This document shows positions 27,114 to 34,308 of a DNA stretch of 49,500 nt, one piece after another. The notes under the pieces were generated by a model. The model was given only the letters and a program-made list of their open reading frames with translations. It searched no databases and had not been told where the DNA came from. The DNA comes from UBA5704 sp036380715. GTDB lineage: Bacteria > Acidobacteriota > Thermoanaerobaculia > Multivoradales > UBA5704. The stretch covers positions 1 to 49,500 of the forward strand of contig DASVEF010000038.1 in NCBI GenBank assembly GCA_036380715.1, written 5' to 3'. Position numbers and translations under genes: made by a program. Each line of letters opens with the position of its first letter. The stretch's first letter is position 1.

Positions 27114-27146
27114 ACGGCGGGCTGAAAGGCCCGCCGTTCGTCTTTT
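27114..27146 (+). terminator. Rho-independent terminator of the OmpA gene
   Basis: ACGGCGGGC and GCCCGCCGT form a 9-bp stem with loop TGAAAG, followed by TCGTCTTTT. It ends at the stop codon of the convergent thioredoxin gene, so it marks the end of the OmpA transcript. Confidence 0.82.
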
Positions 27147-27679
27147 CAGACCCCCGCGGCCTTGAGGATGCGCCGCAGGGTGGGGCCGTCGGTCAGGCCC
27201 GACTTGAGGTGGAGGATCTTCCCCTTTTTGTCGACCACCATCAGGGTGGGCAGGGCGTAGACCGCGTGGTTCATGGCGACCGCCTCATCGGAGTCGAGCA
27301 GCACGGGATACGGGATCGGCTTCTTCTTGGTGAAGCTGCGCACCGTGGCCTCGTCCTCGCCCACGTTGGCCGCCAGGAACTGCACTCCCTTGCCCTGGTA
27401 GTCCCGGTAGAGCGGCTCGATGATCTGCGCCTGCACGTGGCAGGGACCGCACCAGGTGGCCCAGAAGTCGATCACGACGACCTGCCCCGGGAAATCGCGG
27501 GGACCCAGCTTGCGGCCGTCCAGGGTCTTCAGGCGGAACTCCGGCTTGCTGCCGATCAGGTTCTGGTTGCCCGCGGACTCTCCGGCCTTGCAGCTCAGGA
27601 AGAGAAAAGAGAGGACGACGGCGAACGTCAGGAGGGATCGCCGGGATAGAAGCGGTCGGGAAGCACTGTTCATCATCAT
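27146..27679 (-). CDS. TlpA-like thioredoxin-fold lipoprotein
   Basis: 177 residues. An N-terminal signal with SFLFLSC suggests a lipobox (Cys about 30). The thioredoxin fold carries FWATWCGPCHVQAQ with the redox pair WCGPC, and the cis-Pro in YALPTLMVV. It resembles TlpA/ResA proteins that reduce periplasmic disulfides, for example for cytochrome c maturation. The gene stands alone, convergent with the OmpA gene. No cytochrome genes are nearby, so the client is unknown. Confidence 0.9.
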   Translation of the reverse strand: MMMNSASRPLLSRRSLLTFAVVLSFLFLSCKAGESAGNQNLIGSKPEFRLKTLDGRKLGPRDFPGQVVVIDFWATWCGPCHVQAQIIEPLYRDYQGKGVQFLAANVGEDEATVRSFTKKKPIPYPVLLDSDEAVAMNHAVYALPTLMVVDKKGKILHLKSGLTDGPTLRRILKAAGV

Positions 27680-27722
27680 GGCCTCACTAGCATAAGGCAG
27701 GGGTCCACGGCAGGAAACAACG

Positions 27723-27753
27723 GAGGGGCGTACGGGATTCCCGCACGCCCCTC
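27723..27753 (-). terminator. Terminator hairpin of nrdJ
   Basis: GAGGGGCGT and ACGCCCCTC form a 9-bp outer stem, with an inner CGGG-ATT-CCCG stem. On the minus strand it is followed by CGTTGTTTCC. It starts 30 bases past the nrdJ stop codon. Confidence 0.65.
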
Positions 27754-27782
27754 TTCTGGGACCCCCACCTGGCTGTGGGTTG

Positions 27783-30599
27783 TTAGCTGCAGCCGCTGGT
27801 CGAGCCGCAGTTGCCGCACTTGTAGCAACTGCCGTTGCGGACCATGATCGAGCCGCACTCGTGGCAGCTCGGCGCGTCCTGCTGGTAGAGGAACGTCGCC
27901 TTCATCGAGGCCTCGGCCTTGACCGCCGGAGCGACCGGCTCGAGACGGCCGCCGCCCAGCAGCGGCAGCGGCGTGGTCAGGTCGTTCTGCGGCTCGTCGC
28001 GCAGGATGACCCCCGCGGCGACCTTGTCGTCGCGCGACAGGAACTTGGAGGCCAGCCAGCGGAAGATGTAGTCGGTGATCGACTTGGCGATCGGGATCTC
28101 CGGGTTCTTGGTGAAGCCGGAGGGCTCGAAGCGGGTGTGCGAGAACTTGTCCACCAGGGTCTGGAGCGGCACCCCGTACTGGAGCGCGATCGAGATCGAG
28201 GTGGCGAGGGAGTCCATCAGGCCGGAGATCGTCGACCCCTCCTTGGCCATCACCAGGAAGATCTCGCCCGGCTGGCCGTCCTCGTAGAGGCCGACCGTGA
28301 GGTAGCCCTCGTGCTCGTTGATCGAGAACTTGTGGGTGATGGCCCGCCGCTCGTCGGGGAGCTTGCGGCGCACGGCCCGGCGCTCCTGGACCTGGACCTG
28401 AAGGGCCTGCGTCTGCTGGGCCGGCTGCTCCTTCTTGGTCGACAGCGGCTGGCTCCGCTTGCAGTTGTCGCGATAGATGGCGATCGCCTTGAGCCCCATC
28501 TGCCACCCTTCGATGTAGGCCTGCATGATGTCTTCCGGGGTCGACTCCTCGGGCATGTTGATCGTCTTGCTGATGGCGCCCGAGATGTACGGCTGGACCG
28601 CGCCGAGCATCTTCAGGTGCCCCATGTAGTGGATGGAGCGCGCCCCCTTGGCCGGCTTGAAGGCGCAGTCGAAGACCGGCAGGTGCTCCTCCTTCAGGTG
28701 CGGGGCCCCCTCGATCGTGTCGTTCTCGTCGATGTGCTCGACGATCTCGCGGATCTGCTCCTTGTCATAGCCGAGCCGCTTGAGGGCCTTGGGCACCGTG
28801 TTGTTGACGATCTTGATCATGCCGCCGCCGACCAGCTTCTTGTACTTGACCAGGGCGATGTCCGGCTCGACGCCCGTGGTGTCGCAATCCATCATGAAGG
28901 CGATCGTGCCGGTCGGGGCGAGCACCGAGATCTGGCTGTTGCGCAGGCCGTGGCGCTCGCCGAGGGCGACGACGTCGTCCCACGAGTGCTTGGCCGCCTG
29001 GAGCAGCTCCAGCGGCGCGTGCGCGGAGTCGATCCGCTTGACGGCTTCGCGGTGCTTGCGCATGACCCGCAGCATCGGCTGGCGATTCGTCTCGTACTCC
29101 TCGAACGGCCCCATGGCCTCCGCGATGCGGGCCGACTGGGCATAGGATGCGCCCGACATCAGGGCGGTGATGGCGGCGGCGTAGTCGCGCCCGGCGTCGG
29201 AGTCGTAGGGGAGGCCGCGGGCCATCAGCAGGGCGCCCAGATTGGCGTAGCCGATCCCCAGCGGACGGAACTTGTGCGAGTTCGCGCCGATGGCCGGCGT
29301 GGGGTAGCTGGCGTTGCCGACGATGACCTCCATGGCCGAGATCACCACTTCGCAGACGTGGCGGAAGCTCGCCACGTCGAAGTCCGTCTCCGGGTCGTAG
29401 AGCTTCATCAGGTTGATCGACGCCAGGTTGCAGGCCGTGTCGTCGAGGAACATGTACTCGCTGCACGGGTTGCTGGCGCGGATGCGGTCGGTGCTCGCGC
29501 AGGTGTGCCAGTCGTTGATCGTGGTGTCGTACTGCAGGCCGGGGTCGCCGCACACCCAGGCGGCCTCGGAGATCATCTTCATCAGGTCGCGGGCCTTGTA
29601 GGTGTCCATCGGCTGCCCGCTGATGCGCGCCCGGGTCGACCACTCGCCGTCGTCGAGCACCGCCTTCATGAAGTCGTCGGTCACCCGCACCGAGTGGTTG
29701 GCGTTCTGGTAGGCGATCGAGTCGTAGGCGCCGCCGACGACGTTGAAGCTGCCTTCATAACCCGCGTCAATCAGCGCCCAGGCCTTGCGCTCCTCGACCT
29801 CCTTGCAGCGGATGAAGTCGGTGATGTCCGGGTGGTCGATGTCGAGGATGACCATCTTGGCCGCCCGCCGCGTCTTGCCACCGCTCTTGATGACCCCGGC
29901 GAAGGCGTCGAACCCCTTCATGAAGGAGACCGGGCCGGAGGCCGTGCCGCCCCCGGCCAGCGGCTCCCGGCAGGAGCGCAGGGTGGAGAGGTTGCTGCCC
30001 GTTCCCGAGCCGTACTTGAAGAGCATCCCCTCGGTCTTGGCCAGCTCCAGGATCGACTGCATGGTGTCCTGCACCGAGTTGATGAAGCAGGCCGAGCACT
30101 GCGGCTTCTCCTCGATCCCCACGTTGAACCAGACCGGGGAGTTGAAGCAGGCGTACTGGTAGAGGAGGATGTGGATCAGCTCCGCGTGGAAGGTCTGGGC
30201 GTCCTCCCCGGTCGCGAAGTAGCCGCCGTCACGGCCCCAGGTCGCGATGGTGTCGGCCACCCGGCCGATGAGCTGGCGCACGCTGCGCTCCCGCTGCGAC
30301 GAGCCGAGCTGGCCGCGGAAGTACTTGCTCACCACCACGTTGGTCGCGGTCTGCGACCAGAACTTCGGCACCTCCACCCCGCGCTGCTCGAAGATCTTCT
30401 CCCCCTTCTCGTTGGAGATCACCGCGTCGCGCAGCTCCCACTCCACCGTGTCGTAGGGGTGTACGCCGGGCGTGGTGAAGAAGCGCTCGAACCGGAGCCC
30501 CCGGACTTCGGTGACGGGGGTTGCCTCCTGCTGAATTTCCATGGGGAGTGCAACTTTGCCTTTCGAGCGCTGCGACTTCACCGCCGGCTGGGTGCCCAT
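27783..30599 (-). CDS. nrdJ: Vitamin B12-dependent (class II) ribonucleotide reductase
   Basis: 938 residues. RASNPCSEYMFLDD and CNLASINL contain the conserved Cys and the surrounding catalytic-barrel motifs of NrdJ. KYGSGTGSNLSTLRS is the typical substrate-loop sequence. The C-terminus has a zinc-binding tail, CHECGSIMVRNGSCYKCGNC, that carries the redox Cys pairs. The enzyme reduces ribonucleotides to deoxyribonucleotides using adenosylcobalamin, with or without oxygen. The ATG at 30599 is preferred over 30674 because AGGAGG lies upstream and the longer frame runs into the promoter. The gene is preceded by an NrdR-type control region. Confidence 0.95.
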   Translation of the reverse strand: MGTQPAVKSQRSKGKVALPMEIQQEATPVTEVRGLRFERFFTTPGVHPYDTVEWELRDAVISNEKGEKIFEQRGVEVPKFWSQTATNVVVSKYFRGQLGSSQRERSVRQLIGRVADTIATWGRDGGYFATGEDAQTFHAELIHILLYQYACFNSPVWFNVGIEEKPQCSACFINSVQDTMQSILELAKTEGMLFKYGSGTGSNLSTLRSCREPLAGGGTASGPVSFMKGFDAFAGVIKSGGKTRRAAKMVILDIDHPDITDFIRCKEVEERKAWALIDAGYEGSFNVVGGAYDSIAYQNANHSVRVTDDFMKAVLDDGEWSTRARISGQPMDTYKARDLMKMISEAAWVCGDPGLQYDTTINDWHTCASTDRIRASNPCSEYMFLDDTACNLASINLMKLYDPETDFDVASFRHVCEVVISAMEVIVGNASYPTPAIGANSHKFRPLGIGYANLGALLMARGLPYDSDAGRDYAAAITALMSGASYAQSARIAEAMGPFEEYETNRQPMLRVMRKHREAVKRIDSAHAPLELLQAAKHSWDDVVALGERHGLRNSQISVLAPTGTIAFMMDCDTTGVEPDIALVKYKKLVGGGMIKIVNNTVPKALKRLGYDKEQIREIVEHIDENDTIEGAPHLKEEHLPVFDCAFKPAKGARSIHYMGHLKMLGAVQPYISGAISKTINMPEESTPEDIMQAYIEGWQMGLKAIAIYRDNCKRSQPLSTKKEQPAQQTQALQVQVQERRAVRRKLPDERRAITHKFSINEHEGYLTVGLYEDGQPGEIFLVMAKEGSTISGLMDSLATSISIALQYGVPLQTLVDKFSHTRFEPSGFTKNPEIPIAKSITDYIFRWLASKFLSRDDKVAAGVILRDEPQNDLTTPLPLLGGGRLEPVAPAVKAEASMKATFLYQQDAPSCHECGSIMVRNGSCYKCGNCGSTSGCS

Positions 30600-30661
30600 C
30601 GTCTCGCCTCCTACTCTCTCGGTTGTTGGTCGAGCTTGTTCCTGTCGAATCTGACAAAGCT

Positions 30662-30691
30662 GTTGTACACCCACTAGATATAGGGTGTCAA
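30662..30691 (-). promoter_or_regulatory. Sigma-70 promoter of nrdJ
   Basis: On the minus strand TTGACA (30691-30686), an 18-base spacer and TACAAC (30667-30662) form a good housekeeping promoter. Its spacer is occupied by an NrdR box. Confidence 0.7.
30671..30686. promoter_or_regulatory. NrdR box, proximal
   Basis: CCACTAGATATAGGGT matches the NrdR consensus ACACWATATATWGTGT at 13 of 16 positions and fills the spacer between the -35 and -10 of nrdJ. NrdR represses ribonucleotide reductase genes when dATP is high. The match is by eye. Confidence 0.65.
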
Positions 30692-30701
30692 CCGGCTGGA
30701 G

Positions 30702-30717
30702 CCACTACCAATGGTCT
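30702..30717. promoter_or_regulatory. NrdR box, distal
   Basis: CCACTACCAATGGTCT matches the consensus at about 10 of 16 positions. Its centre is exactly 31 bases from the proximal box centre, about three helical turns, which is one of the spacings known for paired NrdR boxes. Confidence 0.45.
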
Positions 30718-30830
30718 TCCTGGAGAAGGAATCTCTTACAGCAGAGAGGATACTCCAGACAGGAAGGATTTACAGCGGGTCCGGCTCGCGCGGTTGTAGC
30801 TTGGACCCTTCCAAGAAGGCCGTGCCTTTC

Positions 30831-30846
30831 TGGCACGCCTTGTGCT
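30831..30846 (+). promoter_or_regulatory. Sigma-54-like promoter before the GAPDH-like gene
   Basis: TGGCACGCCTTGTGCT fits TGGCACG-N4-TTGCW with one mismatch (G for the first T of -12). The GG and GC pairs are correctly spaced. Transcription would start near 30857, giving a leader of about 74 bases. An imperfect inverted repeat (30816-30841) overlaps the -24 region. Confidence 0.5.
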
Positions 30847-30930
30847 ACTCTCCCCCCGGCAGTTTCCTGCTGCTGCCCTGTTTTCACCTACGGGCGCGAT
30901 ATTCAACCGAATCTTCCGAAGAGGGCAACG

Positions 30931-31998
30931 ATGAAGAGGATTGTCCACGTCGTGGGCACAGGCACGATCGGTGAGCCCCTGCTCGGGTTGTTCACCGATT
31001 TCCGGGACCGGATGGGGATCGACGAGGTCACGTTCCACAAGCGGACGCCGCTGGCTTCCGACCGGTCCAGAGTGAGACATCTGATCGAGCGCGGCGCCAA
31101 GCTGGCGGTCGACGAGGACGTGCGCGGCGAGTTCGAGAAGATGGGGCACGAGGTCAGCTTCGAGTCGCGGGAGGCGCTGGAGCGGGCCACGGTGGTCGTC
31201 GACTGCACTCCGGCGGGCAACGAGAACAAGGAGAAGTTCTACGAAGGGCTCTCGGGGCCCAAGGGCTTCCTCGCCCAGGGGAGCGAGTTCGGCTTCGGCA
31301 AGCCGTACGCCCGCGGGGTCAACGACGAGACGCTGATCCCCGGCGAGGACCGTTTCATCCAGATCGTCTCGTGCAACACGCACAACATCACGACGCTGAT
31401 CAAGACCGTCTGCAACGACGGCGACGGCAAGGAGTACTGCCTGAGCAAGGGGACGTTCGTCTGCATGCGGCGGTCGAACGACATCTCGCAGTCCGACAGC
31501 TTCGTGCCGGCTCCCAACGTGGGCAAGCACGACGACCCGGACTTCGGCACCCACCATGCGCGCGACGCCCACCACGTCTTCGAGACCCTGAACAAGGACC
31601 TCAACCTTTTCTCCAGCGCAACCAAGCTGAACACCCAGTACATGCACTCCATCTGGTTCAACCTGGAGATGACCCGGGACACCACGGTCGAGGAGGTCAG
31701 GCAGCGCCTGCGCGACAACCCGCTGGTGGCGGTGACCGACAAGCGCCACGCCAATCTGATCTTCAGCTTCGGCCGCGACCATGGCTACTACGGCCGCATC
31801 CTGTCGCAGACCGTGGTGGTGCTGCCCACGGTGACGGTGCGCCGCAAGCGGGAGGTCTACGGCTTCTGTTTCACGCCGCAGGACGGCAACTCCCTGCTCT
31901 CTTCGGTCTCCGCGGCCCTGTGGCTGATCGAGCCGGACTGGGACAGCGTCCGCACCCGTCTCAACCCGCTCCGCCGCTGGCTGTACCGGGAGATCTGA
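30931..31998 (+). CDS. Type II (archaeal-like) glyceraldehyde-3-phosphate dehydrogenase family protein
   Basis: 355 residues. An N-terminal Rossmann fold (VVGTGTIGEPLLGL, then VVVDCTPAGNENKEKFYEG) and IVSCNTHNITTL with Cys148 correspond to the catalytic Cys region (SCNT) of the archaeal type II GAPDH. VDCTP and AQGSEFG are also family motifs. The C-terminal half (residues about 160-355) is more divergent. It may oxidise an aldehyde phosphate or a related substrate with NAD(P). Its role in central metabolism is an inference. GAGGGCAACG stands before the ATG. Confidence 0.62.
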   Translation: MKRIVHVVGTGTIGEPLLGLFTDFRDRMGIDEVTFHKRTPLASDRSRVRHLIERGAKLAVDEDVRGEFEKMGHEVSFESREALERATVVVDCTPAGNENKEKFYEGLSGPKGFLAQGSEFGFGKPYARGVNDETLIPGEDRFIQIVSCNTHNITTLIKTVCNDGDGKEYCLSKGTFVCMRRSNDISQSDSFVPAPNVGKHDDPDFGTHHARDAHHVFETLNKDLNLFSSATKLNTQYMHSIWFNLEMTRDTTVEEVRQRLRDNPLVAVTDKRHANLIFSFGRDHGYYGRILSQTVVVLPTVTVRRKREVYGFCFTPQDGNSLLSSVSAALWLIEPDWDSVRTRLNPLRRWLYREI

Positions 31999-32007
31999 TC
32001 GCTCTTC

Positions 32008-32031
32008 GCCGCCCCTCTCCGGAGGGGCGGC
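32008..32031 (+). terminator. GC hairpin after the GAPDH-like gene
   Basis: GCCGCCCCT and AGGGGCGGC form a 9-bp stem with loop CTCCGG, ten bases past the stop and ten bases before the next gene. There is no U-run. It may be a terminator or a shrunken repeat arm. Confidence 0.45.
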
Positions 32032-32040
32032 TCCATCCTC

Positions 32041-32877
32041 ATGCGTCCCGTCGAGCTGCGTTTCGGAGACCTCCGCATCGAGGGCTGGTCGCGCGCCGGC
32101 GACGAGACCTGGTTCCGGGTCCATCCGCCCGGCCTGTCCTTCGACGCCGGCCGAGGGGCCTTGCAGCTCGCGGGCGCGCAGGACGTCTTCCTCACCCACG
32201 GCCATCTCGACCACGCCCTCGGCCTGCCATACGTCCTGTCGCAGCGCTCGCTCCACCGCCTGGTCCACACGCGGGTGTTCTGCCCGGCCGAGACCCGGGA
32301 GCCGCTCGCGGCCCTGATCGAGGCGGCGGAGCGCCTGGAGCGGGCGAGCTACCGCTATGACCTGATCCCGCTCGCGCCCGGGGACCGCGTACCGGTGGGG
32401 CGGGATCTGGCGGTCGAGGCTTTCGCCGTGGATCACGTGATCCCGACCCTCGGCTATCACCTCCGGCGCGCCCGGCGGCGCTTGGCGCCCGCGTTCGTCG
32501 GCCTCCCTCCCCAGGAGCTGATCGCGCTGCGGCAGCGCGGCGTGGACACCGGCGAGACGATCGAAGAGGTGTGGCTCTCCTACTGCGGCGACACCGGGCC
32601 GGGGGTCTTCGACCTGGAGCCCCGGCTCTTCGACAGCCGGGTGCTGATGCTGGAGTGCACCTTCCTCGGGGAGCAGCATCGGGACAAGGGAGGCCGCTTC
32701 AAGCACCTCCACCTGGAGGACATCGCGCAACGGGCGAACGAGTTCCGCAATCAGGCTCTGGTCTTGCACCACCTGTCCCGCCGGCACAAGGTCGCGGACC
32801 TCCGCGCCGAGGTCGAAAAGCTGATGCCGGAGCTGGCGCCCAAGATTCATCTGCTGGTGGAAGAGGAGGTCTCTTGA
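32041..32877 (+). CDS. MBL-fold hydrolase, RNase Z-like
   Basis: 278 residues. LTHGHLDHALGLP carries the HxHxDH metal motif, with further ligands in SYCGDTGPG and VLHHLSRRHK. The order resembles RNase Z/ElaC and related phosphodiesterases with a beta-CASP-free metallo-beta-lactamase fold. RNase Z removes tRNA 3' trailers, but the long family exosite is not obvious here, so another phosphodiester substrate is possible. Its stop overlaps the start of the RNA methyltransferase gene, supporting an RNA-processing pair. Confidence 0.8.
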   Translation: MRPVELRFGDLRIEGWSRAGDETWFRVHPPGLSFDAGRGALQLAGAQDVFLTHGHLDHALGLPYVLSQRSLHRLVHTRVFCPAETREPLAALIEAAERLERASYRYDLIPLAPGDRVPVGRDLAVEAFAVDHVIPTLGYHLRRARRRLAPAFVGLPPQELIALRQRGVDTGETIEEVWLSYCGDTGPGVFDLEPRLFDSRVLMLECTFLGEQHRDKGGRFKHLHLEDIAQRANEFRNQALVLHHLSRRHKVADLRAEVEKLMPELAPKIHLLVEEEVS

Positions 32878-34274
32878 GGGGGAACCGGAGCGGCGATCGC
32901 GATCGCAGGGGGCGGCCGGGCGGGCGCGGGGGGCCGGGCCGGCCATCCGGGAGACCGGACCGGCGCGGAGGGCCTGGAAGGCCGCCGCGGCCGGAAGGCG
33001 AGAGGTACCGCGAGCGCCCCGCTTTCCAGGAGCGGAGGGAGAGTCCGGCTGCGCCGGAACGGCGGTCCTACGAGCCCGCGGCTCCGCCCCCGGGCGCCCG
33101 CCTGGCCGCGGTCGACGAGGCCGAGGCGCGGATCGAGAAGCTGGTCGCCGGAGGGGAGGGCCTGGCCCGCATCGAAGGGGTGCCGGTGTTCGTCCCCCGT
33201 TCGGCTCCCGGGGACCTCCTGAAGGTGCGCCTCGTCGAGCGCCATCCGGACTACGGCCGGGCCGAGATCGTGGAGATCCTGGAGCCCGGTCCCGGCCGGC
33301 GGCCCGATCCCTACCCCGAGCTGAGCCGCACCGGGATCTGCGATCTCCAGCATCTTGAAGACGACCTGCAGACGCGGCTCAAGGCCGAGGCGGTGCGGGA
33401 GACCCTGGAGCGGATCGGGGGGATCGGGCTCCCCCAGAACACGGAGATCCTCAAGGGCGCCCCCTGGGGCTACCGGCTGCGCACACAGCTCCACACCGAG
33501 GTCGATCCGGCGACCGGCGGCGTGCGGGTGGGCTACTACGCCCGCGGCACCAACGACGTGGTCCCCCTGGGTCGCTGCCCCCTCCTGGTGCCGGAGCTGG
33601 AGGCGGTGCTGGCGGACCTGCCGGCCCACTTGGGGGACGACCCGCCGCGGCGGATCGACCTCGCGGCGGGGGACGGGGACGTCGCGGTGGCGCCGGTGAT
33701 CCCGGGGCTGCCGCACGGCGAGGTGTCGCTGACGGTCGGCAGCCTGACCTATTCCTATGACGCGCGCAGTTTCTTTCAGGGGCACCGCGGGCTCCTGCCG
33801 CGGCTGGTCGGCGTGGTCGTCGGTTCCTGGACCGGGGAGGCGGCCTACGACCTCTACGCGGGCGTTGGGCTCTTCAGCCTCCCCCTGGCGCGTCTCTACT
33901 CCCATGTCGTGGCCGTGGAGTCGGACAGCGGCTCGGCGCGCTACGCCCGCCTCAACGCCCGCCGCAACCACTTGAGCAACGTGGAGGTGGTCGCGCAGGC
34001 GGTGGAGACCTGGCTCCCCGAGCTCCCCGCCGGCGTCGACCGCGTGCTGGTCGATCCGCCGCGCGCCGGCCTCTCGCCGCGGGTCCGCCGGCTGCTCGTG
34101 GAGCGCCTGCCCAGGCGCCTCACCTACGTCTCCTGCCACCCCGCCGCCCTGGCCCGCGACCTGCGGCTGCTCGGCGCCCACTACGCGATCGAGAAGATCT
34201 CCCTGATCGACCTCTTTCCGCAGACGGGGCACATGGAGACGGTGGTGCAGTTGGCGTTATTGCCCCCGGTCTGA
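32874..34274 (+). CDS. TrmA/RumA-family RNA uracil-5-methyltransferase with RG-rich head
   Basis: 466 residues from a TTG at 32874. TTGA overlaps the stop of the previous gene, and AGGAGG lies four bases upstream. Residues 1-75 are low complexity, rich in Arg, Gly and Pro (GRPGGRGGPGRPSGRPDRRG). A TRAM-like domain follows (GEGLARIEGVPVFVP). The methyltransferase domain has DLYAGVGLFSLPLA, VDPPRAGLSP and YVSCHPAAL with the nucleophile Cys421. The usual four-Cys iron-sulfur motif is reduced to a single Cys in GICDLQHL. The enzyme would methylate C5 of a uridine in rRNA or tRNA. Confidence 0.87.
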   Translation: MRGNRSGDRDRRGRPGGRGGPGRPSGRPDRRGGPGRPPRPEGERYRERPAFQERRESPAAPERRSYEPAAPPPGARLAAVDEAEARIEKLVAGGEGLARIEGVPVFVPRSAPGDLLKVRLVERHPDYGRAEIVEILEPGPGRRPDPYPELSRTGICDLQHLEDDLQTRLKAEAVRETLERIGGIGLPQNTEILKGAPWGYRLRTQLHTEVDPATGGVRVGYYARGTNDVVPLGRCPLLVPELEAVLADLPAHLGDDPPRRIDLAAGDGDVAVAPVIPGLPHGEVSLTVGSLTYSYDARSFFQGHRGLLPRLVGVVVGSWTGEAAYDLYAGVGLFSLPLARLYSHVVAVESDSGSARYARLNARRNHLSNVEVVAQAVETWLPELPAGVDRVLVDPPRAGLSPRVRRLLVERLPRRLTYVSCHPAALARDLRLLGAHYAIEKISLIDLFPQTGHMETVVQLALLPPV

Positions 34275-34308
34275 AAAGATCCCTCCAGCTTTCCTCGGAG
34301 CTGTACCC

